Source of the DNA: an uncultured Clostridia bacterium
GTDB taxonomy: Bacteria; Bacillota; Clostridia; Oscillospirales; Oscillospiraceae
Assembly: GCA_945927915.1 (NCBI GenBank)
Contig: CAMEMX010000051.1
Span: 1 to 9,684 of the forward strand
Direction of reading: 5' to 3'
DNA length: 9,684 bases
The notes under the pieces were generated by a model, which was not told the origin of the DNA, did no database searches, and saw nothing but the letters and a program-made list of their open reading frames with translations. Positions 1 to 5,823 of this stretch are shown in pieces; position 1 is the stretch's first letter; every line of letters begins with the position of its first letter. Position numbers and translations under genes: made by a program.

Positions 1-1304
1 TTGCCGCCGCCGGGCTTGCGGCGCTTGCGGTAATAGCGGTGATGGCTGCTGCCTTTCGGCTTCTGCGTCTCGCCGCCCTCGGGCTCCGGCTCCTTTGCGG
101 CTTTTTCCGCTTTGGGGGCAGGCTTTTCAGGCTTGGCAGCCTTCTCTGCCCGGGGTGCAGGCTTCTCAGCCTTCGGTGCGGGCTTTTCCGCTTTTGGTGC
201 GGGGGATTCCTGCGCCGGATCTGCCTTGGCGGCGGACTTGCGGTTCTTGCCGCCGCGGCGGCGGCGCTTCTTCTTCAGCTCGTCGGCGGCGTCGTCCTCC
301 TCCGAGGTCGTCAGCGGCGCGATGGTCGATGCATCCTTGCGCAGCACGACGGGCTCAAGATAGGTTGAGAAGCCCGCCTCCTCCTGCCGCTTTTTGGGCT
401 TGCCGCCGGAGATCGGCGCGAGATCGTCGGGGATCGGCTCGTCGGTCTTCTTCGCTTTGCCGTTGCGCAGGACGCAGATGTCGCAGTTTTTGTGGCAGAC
501 GACGCTGTCCGGCTGCTTTTCCAGACGGACGCGGACGCTCTGCCGCAGCAGGTTGACCTCTGTGACCGTGCCGCGGCCGTCGGGCGTGTCCACGAAGGAT
601 TCGGGCTTCGGGCTGGTGCGGAGCAGATCCTCGTAGGCCTCCTGCTCATAATTGAGGCAGCACATCAGTCTGCCGCAGGTGCCGGAGATCTTCGTGGGAT
701 TCAGGCTGAGGTTCTGCGTTTTTGCCATTTTGATGGAAACGGGCTGGAAATCGTCCAAAAATTCGCGGCAGCAGAAGGGACGGCCGCAGATGCCGAGACC
801 GCCGACCATCTTTGCCTTGTCGCGCACGCCGATCTGACGCAGCTCGATGCGCGTGCGCAGGACGGAGGCGAGGCTCTTGACCAGCTCGCGGAAGTCAACG
901 CGTCCGTCCGCCGTAAAGAAAAAGAGGATCTTGCTGCCGTCAAAGGCGTATTCCGTGGAGACAAGCTGCATATCGAGCTTCAGCTCCGCGATCTTTTGCA
1001 GGCAGACCTCCTGTGCGTGCTTTTCCCGCTGGCGGTTATCCGCGTCGATGCGCTTATCCTGCGGGGTCGCGAGGCGGATGACCGGGCGCAGCGGCGCGAC
1101 GATCTCTCTGAGCATGACGCTGTGGTTGCCGCGCACGCATTTGCCGAATTCCGGACCGCGGGCGGTGTCGATGATGACGTCGTCGCCCGCCTTGATCTCG
1201 AGAGAGAGCGGGTCGAAGAAATAGACCTTTGTGCCGGTGCGGAACTGAATGTCACAGACGGTGACCAGCTCCTGCCCGGTGGGGTTGAGGGGAATGTTTT
1301 CCAT
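1..1304 (-). CDS. ricT: RicT (YaaT/PSP1-domain protein), C-terminus cut by window edge
   Basis: The reading frame starts at ATG 1304-1302 and stays open for 434 codons to the left edge, so the C-terminus is missing. An AAGGAG site lies just upstream and overlaps the holB stop codon. Seen: the PSP1 core spans about residues 15-260 and carries the two family cysteine signatures, GICGRPFCC (Cys173, Cys178, Cys179) and GTCGRLMCC (Cys210, Cys215, Cys216). Known: Bacillus RicT (about 275 residues) forms the RicA-RicF-RicT complex, which carries iron-sulfur clusters and directs mRNA processing by RNase Y in the cytoplasm. Odd: a third cluster, CHKNCDIC (Cys270, Cys274, Cys277), follows the core. After it comes a tail of more than 130 residues with basic patches (KKKRRRR near 344-350, RKRRK near 426-430) and Lys-Ala-Glu-Pro repeats. 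Its position directly after holB matches the usual Firmicutes order. The family call is secure; the role of the tail is unknown. Confidence 0.93.
   Translation of the reverse strand, partial: MENIPLNPTGQELVTVCDIQFRTGTKVYFFDPLSLEIKAGDDVIIDTARGPEFGKCVRGNHSVMLREIVAPLRPVIRLATPQDKRIDADNRQREKHAQEVCLQKIAELKLDMQLVSTEYAFDGSKILFFFTADGRVDFRELVKSLASVLRTRIELRQIGVRDKAKMVGGLGICGRPFCCREFLDDFQPVSIKMAKTQNLSLNPTKISGTCGRLMCCLNYEQEAYEDLLRTSPKPESFVDTPDGRGTVTEVNLLRQSVRVRLEKQPDSVVCHKNCDICVLRNGKAKKTDEPIPDDLAPISGGKPKKRQEEAGFSTYLEPVVLRKDASTIAPLTTSEEDDAADELKKKRRRRGGKNRKSAAKADPAQESPAPKAEKPAPKAEKPAPRAEKAAKPEKPAPKAEKAAKEPEPEGGETQKPKGSSHHRYYRKRRKPGGG
78..206 (-). repeat. Low-complexity KAEKPAP-type repeats in the RicT tail
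   Basis: Residues about 367-409 of RicT are built from imperfect copies of KAEKPAP/RAEKAAKPEKPAP, ending in an acidic EPEPE stretch. The codons vary between copies (AAA/AAG, GCA/GCG/GCT/GCC), so the repeat is old or kept at the protein level rather than being a fresh DNA duplication. It is flanked by two strongly basic patches. A segment like this should be disordered. It is coding, not a separate element. Confidence 0.7.
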
Positions 1305-1313
1305 AGTAGCTCC

Positions 1314-2276
1314 TTATGAAAGTGGATTCAATCGAACGAAGAGCGCACCGCAGATGTGCGCCGGGCCGACGTTGGCCTCGAGCAGGGCAAGCGCCTGCCT
1401 GAGCGCGTCCACGGCAGAAAAAAGGTCGGCGGCGGAGCGGGCGTCGGCGATGGCGGCGGCCTCCCGCCGCAGCGGAGGACGACCGTTTTGCGCCGTCAGC
1501 GCGGCGCTGACGAGCGCGTACCATTGCAGCAGTACCGGGCGGAGCTGCTCACGCTTGAGCTTCTCCATCGGCACAAGGACGCGCAGCAATGCGCCGCTGC
1601 CTCCCGCGGCGTAGGCAGCGGCAAAGTCCGCCGTCTGCGGCAAGAGCGACGCATTCTCCTGCGCCAGCGTGAGCGCCTGACCGAGGCAGCCGCCGGAATT
1701 GCGCGCGGCGGAGAGTAACGTCTGTCCGTCTGCCTGCGGCAGGCGATTTTTCAGCGCTTCCAGCAGCACCGCCTCCGGCAGGGGGGACAGGCGCAGCTCG
1801 ACACAGCGGCTGCGGATGGTCGGCAGCAGCCGGTCGGCGTTTTGGCTCAGCAGGAGGAACACACCGTAGGCAGGCGGTTCCTCGATGCACTTTAACAGAG
1901 CGTTTTGCCCCTGCGGGTTCAGCTCCTGTGCGCGGGGGAAGATATAGACCTTTTTTGCGCCCTCGTTCGGGCGGATATACAGGTCGGCGCAGGCGTCGCG
2001 CACCTGTTTGACGGAGATGCTCTTTTTGTCCGGCTCGTCGACCGTGATGACGTCCGGGTGCATCCCGTCGAGCACCTTGCGGCACTGCGCGCAGTGAAAG
2101 CAGGGCTTTTGCGGCTGGGTGCACTGCATCGCGGCGGCAAGCAGCCTCGCCAGCGTGTGCTTGCCGGAGCCCTCCGAGCCGGAGAGCAGGTAGCAGTGCG
2201 AGAGCTGCCCCTTGGCAAGGGCGGCGGAAAGACGCTGCTTGAGCGCTTCGTTTCCGAGCAGCGTTTCAAATCCCAT
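1314..2276 (-). CDS. holB: DNA polymerase III subunit delta-prime
   Basis: A 320-residue clamp-loader subunit, of the usual length. With the delta and tau/gamma subunits it opens and loads the beta sliding clamp at the replication fork. Seen: the N-terminus MGFETLLGNE resembles the family's F..(I/L)(I/V)G(N/Q) opening. A P-loop GSEGSGKH lies at about 33-40, and four zinc-ligand cysteines (Cys52, Cys59, Cys62, Cys65) form the AAA+ zinc module. LNPQGQNALLKCIEEPP (119-135) and the SRC motif at 156-158 (TIRSRC) are clamp-loader signatures, SRC being the trans-acting arginine finger. The C-terminal half is the helical collar domain. The ATG at 2276 is chosen because GGGAGGGG lies five bases upstream. 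An in-frame TTG five codons earlier would lie on that ribosome site. The stop codon overlaps the ricT ribosome site, 9 bp from its start, so the two genes are one operon. Confidence 0.95.
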   Translation of the reverse strand: MGFETLLGNEALKQRLSAALAKGQLSHCYLLSGSEGSGKHTLARLLAAAMQCTQPQKPCFHCAQCRKVLDGMHPDVITVDEPDKKSISVKQVRDACADLYIRPNEGAKKVYIFPRAQELNPQGQNALLKCIEEPPAYGVFLLLSQNADRLLPTIRSRCVELRLSPLPEAVLLEALKNRLPQADGQTLLSAARNSGGCLGQALTLAQENASLLPQTADFAAAYAAGGSGALLRVLVPMEKLKREQLRPVLLQWYALVSAALTAQNGRPPLRREAAAIADARSAADLFSAVDALRQALALLEANVGPAHICGALFVRLNPLS

Positions 2277-2281
2277 CCGAT

Positions 2282-2289
2282 CCCCTCCC
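2282..2289 (-). promoter_or_regulatory. Ribosome binding site that sets the holB start
   Basis: GGGAGGGG on the minus strand is separated by five bases from ATG 2276. It excludes the in-frame TTG at 2291-2289, whose first codons would be this site itself. Confidence 0.75.
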
Positions 2290-2307
2290 AACAGCTTTCA
2301 ACGCTTT

Positions 2308-2336
2308 ATTATAGCATCTTTTCGGCGGTATTTCTA
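2308..2336 (-). promoter_or_regulatory. Extended -10 sigma-A promoter of holB-ricT
   Basis: The minus strand shows a consensus -10 TATAAT (2313-2308) preceded by TGC, an extended -10. A weak -35 TAGAAA (2336-2331) lies at exactly 17 bp. Transcription should begin near 2301, giving a leader of about 25 bases. It lies in the 93-bp gap after the GNAT gene, where no clear terminator is visible, so some read-through from the upstream pair is possible. Confidence 0.75.
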
Positions 2337-2369
2337 CAGAAATTTCAAGAAAATGAAGAAAACTGTGCC

Positions 2370-3167
2370 TCAATCGAACGCCAGACCGAGATAGGCATTC
2401 TGCGGCGCGGCAAAACCGCCGAGGGGCTTGACCATGCCGAAGGGTGTCTCGCCGCCGTCGGTGCGGACAAGGGCGTCCCTGCAACCGAGGTGCGCGGCAA
2501 GACGGGCCGCGGCCTCCGGGCAGTCGGGCAGCAGCTCCTTGCAGATAAGCCGTCCGTCCGAAAGCTCGGCGGCGACGCAGCAGACGGCCTCGTCCGTCTC
2601 GACGCGGAACAATCCCGTGCCGGCGTCTGCCTGCCACTGCAGCAGCGGCAGGGGATAGGACAAAAACGCGCCGTAAAGCTGCATCTGCCGCAGATTCCGA
2701 TAGCCATCAGCGTTGAGCCTTGTGATCTTTGCCTTTCCTTTCTCCGCTGGAACAAAATAGCTGCGATTGAAAAAGGCGGTTTTATATCCGATTTTTTGAT
2801 AAAATCCGAACAATTCCGCGCCTGACGGCACAAGGGTGGAAAAGCGGACGCCGTCTTTTTTCAGACAGTCCTCCGAATATGCCATCAGTCCGGCGCAAAG
2901 ACCGCGGCAGCGGTGCTGCGGGGCGGTGCAGACGGCGTAAAGATAGGCGGCGGGGAAGCTCTCGCCTGCCTCGTCCACGAGCGCGGCGGGCAGGGCGCAG
3001 AGCATGGCGGCAGGCGCGTTGCCGTCATAGGCGGCAAACACGCGGATATGCGGCCACAGCGCGCGCCAAAATGCCTCGATCTGCGCCGCCGTGTCCCCAA
3101 AACAGGTCTGCCAGAGCGCCGTCAGCGCGGGCAGATCGCTTTTTTGTGCCTGTGCAAACCGATTCAT
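2370..3167 (-). CDS. Divergent GNAT-family N-acetyltransferase
   Basis: A 265-residue protein. GNAT enzymes move an acetyl group from acetyl-CoA to an amine; the substrate here is unknown. Seen: an N-terminal GNAT fold at about residues 1-135 with motif A, AVCTAPQHRCRGLCAGLM (78-95), and the end-of-fold signature LFGFYQKIGYK (119-129). In the acetyl-CoA loop the canonical R-x-x-G-x-G/A reads R86-C-R-G89-L-C91, so the last small residue is Cys. Residues about 140-265 form a second domain without a recognisable motif, possibly a degenerate GNAT-like half as in tandem-GNAT or Eis-like proteins. The ATG overlaps the stop of the upstream DUF2156 gene (ATGA, 4 bp), and GGAGG lies 7 bases before it, so the genes should be translationally coupled. 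The family is likely; the activity is not shown. Confidence 0.82.
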   Translation of the reverse strand: MNRFAQAQKSDLPALTALWQTCFGDTAAQIEAFWRALWPHIRVFAAYDGNAPAAMLCALPAALVDEAGESFPAAYLYAVCTAPQHRCRGLCAGLMAYSEDCLKKDGVRFSTLVPSGAELFGFYQKIGYKTAFFNRSYFVPAEKGKAKITRLNADGYRNLRQMQLYGAFLSYPLPLLQWQADAGTGLFRVETDEAVCCVAAELSDGRLICKELLPDCPEAAARLAAHLGCRDALVRTDGGETPFGMVKPLGGFAAPQNAYLGLAFD

Positions 3168-4057
3168 TCGACCGCCTCCGCAATGCTCTTTTCCAGCAGC
3201 AGGTCGGGGAAGTAGCTCTCCTTCGCGCGGCGCAGACCCTCCAGACCCATGTCGTCCTCGCGGTTGAGCAGGCGGATCTCCGGGCAGGCGGCACGGATAC
3301 GGCGGGCAAAGGCACGGTTGACGACGGGGTAAGCGCCGTTGATGTCGGCAAGTGCCTTTTCAAAATTGACGTCAAAGGTGTCTTCACGGATGCGGTTGCC
3401 CATCGAGAAGGCGACGACGCCGTCGGTCGTTTCGACCAGAACGCCGTCCATGTGCAGTTCGTCGAAGTACGCGAACGCCTTGTCCAGCGCGGCGCGTTCG
3501 CCGGAATAATCCGTTTCTGGGTTGATCTGCTCGTGCGTGGCATACCAGCGCTCGGCAAAGGCGGCGCAGACCGGCAGAAGCTCCTTCGTCAGCGGCACGA
3601 TGCGGTGGTCGGGGTAGGCGTCTTCAAAGCGGTTGCAGTGGTTGCGCTTGGCCTGCAGCTTTTTGCCGTGCAGCTCGGCAAGGCGGTCGATGTCGTAGAC
3701 GTAGTCGAAGCTGTCGCGCACGGTCCGGCAGACGAACTCGCCCGGAAAGCGCTCTGCCAGCCACGCCACGTCGTCAGCCAGAAGCCCGAACAGGCGGAAG
3801 GGGATACCGCGCTCGCGGGCATCCTCGCGCAGCAGGCCGATAAGCGCAGCGCGGTCGCCGCCGAGCGGCATCAGATAGGAATAGCGCGTGCCGAAGCGGC
3901 TGAGGATGAGCGGCGTGCCGCAGTCAAAGCAGACGCGCTGCTCGCCCCAGAAGAAGAGATTGGCGAAGGAGTATTCGCTCCCGTAGCCCTGCGCTTTGTA
4001 CAGGTGCGCGTGCAGATCGTCGCGGTCGGAAAGCAGGATCTCGCGGAAATTCAGCAT
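3164..4057 (-). CDS. DUF2156 (phosphatidylglycerol lysyltransferase C-terminal-like) protein
   Basis: A 297-residue soluble protein with no signal peptide or membrane segment. Seen: the family landmarks SEYSFANLFFW (27-37), GKKLQAKRNHCNRFE (131-145), VNFEKALADINGAYPVVNRAF (230-250) and NREDDMGLEGLRRAKESYFP (265-284) are in the expected order, so the gene is intact. Known: this domain has a GNAT-like double fold and is related to the cytosolic aminoacyl transfer domain of MprF/LPG synthase, which uses charged tRNA. Stand-alone copies like this one are mostly uncharacterised. It heads a two-gene unit with the GNAT gene and overlaps it by 4 bp. The start is ATG 4057 with AGAGGT upstream. The family is secure; no substrate can be given. 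Confidence 0.88.
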   Translation of the reverse strand: MLNFREILLSDRDDLHAHLYKAQGYGSEYSFANLFFWGEQRVCFDCGTPLILSRFGTRYSYLMPLGGDRAALIGLLREDARERGIPFRLFGLLADDVAWLAERFPGEFVCRTVRDSFDYVYDIDRLAELHGKKLQAKRNHCNRFEDAYPDHRIVPLTKELLPVCAAFAERWYATHEQINPETDYSGERAALDKAFAYFDELHMDGVLVETTDGVVAFSMGNRIREDTFDVNFEKALADINGAYPVVNRAFARRIRAACPEIRLLNREDDMGLEGLRRAKESYFPDLLLEKSIAEAVE

Positions 4058-4090
4058 AATTACCTCTTATTTCGTTCATATTCTCTGCTT

Positions 4091-4118
4091 ATTCTACCAC
4101 GATTTGCGGAAAGGTCAA
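4091..4118 (-). promoter_or_regulatory. Sigma-A promoter of the DUF2156-GNAT operon
   Basis: The minus strand shows -35 TTGACC (4118-4113), a 16-bp spacer and -10 TAGAAT (4096-4091). Transcription should start near 4084. The -35 box lies only 8 bp from the -35 box of the divergent mnmA promoter. Confidence 0.78.
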
Positions 4119-4126
4119 CCGCAGAC

Positions 4127-4155
4127 TTGCTTTTTTGTTCAAAATGCGGTATTCT
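4127..4155 (+). promoter_or_regulatory. Sigma-A promoter of mnmA-cyclophilin-topB
   Basis: The plus strand shows -35 TTGCTT (4127-4132), a 17-bp spacer and -10 TATTCT (4150-4155). A strong AAAAGGAGG site (4174-4182) and the mnmA ATG follow. Transcription should start near 4162. Confidence 0.65.
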
Positions 4156-4189
4156 AATGAAAATCAGGGCTTCAAAAGGAGGCAGGCTT

Positions 4190-5224
4190 ATGAGAAAAAT
4201 CCTGGTCGCCATGTCCGGCGGTGTGGACAGCGCGGCGGCTTGCCTGCTGCTGAAAAAGCAGGGCTATGCGGTCGGCGGCGCGACCATGCTGCTGCGCGAC
4301 GGCGGCGAAACGGAGGCCGAAGACGCCCGCCGCGCGGCGCAGCAGATGGGGATCGACTTCCACCTGTTCGACCTGCGCCGTGAATTTCAGAAGAACGTCA
4401 TTGACGATTTCACGCGCGTCTATCGGCAGGGCGGCACGCCGAATCCCTGTGTGGTGTGCAACCGGACGATGAAATTCGGCCTGTTTCTGGAGAAAGCGCT
4501 CGCCCTCGGCTATGACGGCATCGCCACCGGACATTACGCCCGCATCGAGGCGCAGAACGGGCGCTATATCCTGCGCACCGCCGCAGATCGCGCGAAGGAT
4601 CAGACCTATATGCTCTGCGGCCTGACGCAATTCCAGCTTGCGCACACGCTTTTTCCGCTCGGCGAGATCGAGAGCAAGGCGGCCATCCGCGCGCTGGCGG
4701 AGCAGGCGGGACTGGAGCTTTCGCGCAAGCACGACTCGCAGGACATCTGCTTCGTGCCGGACGGCGACTATATGGCGTATCTGACGGCGCACGGGCTTGT
4801 CCCGCAGGCAGGCAGCTTCATCACGGAGGACGGACGCGTCCTCGCGCCCCACGCCGGGATGGAGGCGTACACCACGGGGCAGCGGCGCGGCCTGGGCATC
4901 GCCCTCGGTCAGCGCACCTATGTCCTCGGCAAGCGCGGGACGGACGTCGTGCTCGGAGACGAGGCGCGGCTGTTTTCGACCCGTGTCGCGGTCGGGGAGG
5001 TCAACTATCTGCCCTATGACCGCCCCACGCAGCCGGTGCGCGTGCAGGCAAAGCTGCGGTATACGACAAAATTTGCCGACGCGCTGCTCATCCCGACCGA
5101 AAACGGCTGCGAGCTGCGCTTTGACACGCCGCAGCGGGCGGCAACGCCCGGACAGACCGCCGCCTTTTACGACGGGGAATACCTCATCGGCGGCGGCACG
5201 ATTCTCGGAACAATCGAAGAATAA
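4190..5224 (+). CDS. mnmA: tRNA-specific 2-thiouridylase MnmA
   Basis: A 344-residue enzyme, slightly short for the family (about 360-370). It adenylates and thiolates U34 of tRNA(Lys/Glu/Gln) with sulfur relayed from a cysteine desulfurase. Seen: the PP-loop MSGGVDS (8-14) binds ATP. The nucleophile loop NPCVVCNRTMKFG carries Cys90, which aligns with Escherichia coli Cys102; Cys87 is an additional cysteine. The catalytic persulfide cysteine is Cys187 in SQDICF, matching E. coli Cys199. ATGHYAR (112-118), DQTYML (137-142) and YTTGQRRGLGI (227-237) are further MnmA signatures, followed by the C-terminal beta-barrel. The start is ATG 4190 with AAAAGGAGG 7 bases upstream. The frame stays open far upstream, but only this start fits the family and the promoter. 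It is first in an operon, 14 bp before the cyclophilin gene. Confidence 0.96.
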   Translation: MRKILVAMSGGVDSAAACLLLKKQGYAVGGATMLLRDGGETEAEDARRAAQQMGIDFHLFDLRREFQKNVIDDFTRVYRQGGTPNPCVVCNRTMKFGLFLEKALALGYDGIATGHYARIEAQNGRYILRTAADRAKDQTYMLCGLTQFQLAHTLFPLGEIESKAAIRALAEQAGLELSRKHDSQDICFVPDGDYMAYLTAHGLVPQAGSFITEDGRVLAPHAGMEAYTTGQRRGLGIALGQRTYVLGKRGTDVVLGDEARLFSTRVAVGEVNYLPYDRPTQPVRVQAKLRYTTKFADALLIPTENGCELRFDTPQRAATPGQTAAFYDGEYLIGGGTILGTIEE

Positions 5225-5238
5225 CGGAGGAAACGAAC

Positions 5239-5823
5239 ATGAAAAAATGGATCGCACTTTTGACGGCACTGCTGCTTGTTGCCTGCCTCTTTGCGGGCTG
5301 CAAGGACGAGGAAGCGGCAAGCGGCGGCAAGCACCACGTCGAGATCGACGTCAAGGACTACGGCACGATCACGCTGGAGCTGGACGCGGACGCCGCGCCC
5401 ATCACGGTGGAAAACTTCCTGAAGCTGGCGAACGAGGGCTTTTATAACGGCCTGACCTTCCACCGCATCATGTCGGGCTTCATGGTGCAGGGCGGCGACC
5501 CGGAGGGCACGGGCTTCGGCGGCTCCGACGAGACGATCAAGGGCGAGTTCTCCGCCAACGGTGTGGAAAACCCGCTTTCCCACACGCGCGGCGCGATCTC
5601 GATGGCGCGCAACAGCCTCAGCATGGACAGCGCCAGCTCGCAGTTCTTCATCGTCCATCAGGATTCGACCTTCCTTGACGGGCAGTATGCCTGCTTCGGC
5701 TATGTCACGGACGGCATGGACGTCGTGGACGCCATCTGCCGTGACGCCAAGCCGACGGACGGCAACGGCACGATTCCGGCAGCGGAGCAGCCCGTCATCA
5801 CGGAAGTCCGGGTGATCGACTGA
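5239..5823 (+). CDS. Cyclophilin-type peptidyl-prolyl isomerase, lipoprotein
   Basis: A 194-residue protein predicted to be tethered to the outer face of the membrane, where it would assist folding of exported proteins. Seen: a signal peptide with MKKW, then a hydrophobic stretch and two possible lipidation cysteines, Cys16 (LVAC) and Cys21 (FAGC). Cys21 is preferred because a charged linker follows at once. The cyclophilin domain spans about 33-194 with FHRIMSGFMVQGGDP (74-88), which holds the catalytic Arg76 and Gln84, then GAISMAR (118-124) and SSQFFIVH (133-140). At the position of human cyclophilin A Trp121 there is Phe145, as in several bacterial cyclophilins that bind cyclosporin weakly. 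GGAGG lies 8 bases before the ATG. Its TGA overlaps the topB ATG by one base. Confidence 0.94.
   Translation: MKKWIALLTALLLVACLFAGCKDEEAASGGKHHVEIDVKDYGTITLELDADAAPITVENFLKLANEGFYNGLTFHRIMSGFMVQGGDPEGTGFGGSDETIKGEFSANGVENPLSHTRGAISMARNSLSMDSASSQFFIVHQDSTFLDGQYACFGYVTDGMDVVDAICRDAKPTDGNGTIPAAEQPVITEVRVID

Noticed and set aside
492..1319. Long open frame on the plus strand opposite ricT
   Set aside because: It has no ribosome site and no recognisable family, and lies antisense to a well-supported gene. GC-rich coding DNA often leaves opposite frames open.
2330..2365. Weak inverted repeat ATTTC-N4-GAAAT after the GNAT gene as a terminator
   Set aside because: The stem has only five A/T-rich pairs and no proper T-run, too weak to call.
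2879..4189. Open frame upstream of and in frame with mnmA on the plus strand, suggesting an N-terminal fusion
   Set aside because: It is antisense to the GNAT and DUF2156 genes and has no family signature. The mnmA promoter and ribosome site lie between it and the MnmA start.
4172..5320. A 382-codon open frame on the minus strand opposite mnmA
   Set aside because: It runs across the whole of mnmA, its ribosome site and the start of the cyclophilin gene. The sense strand gives a complete, motif-rich MnmA, so this is a by-product of base composition.
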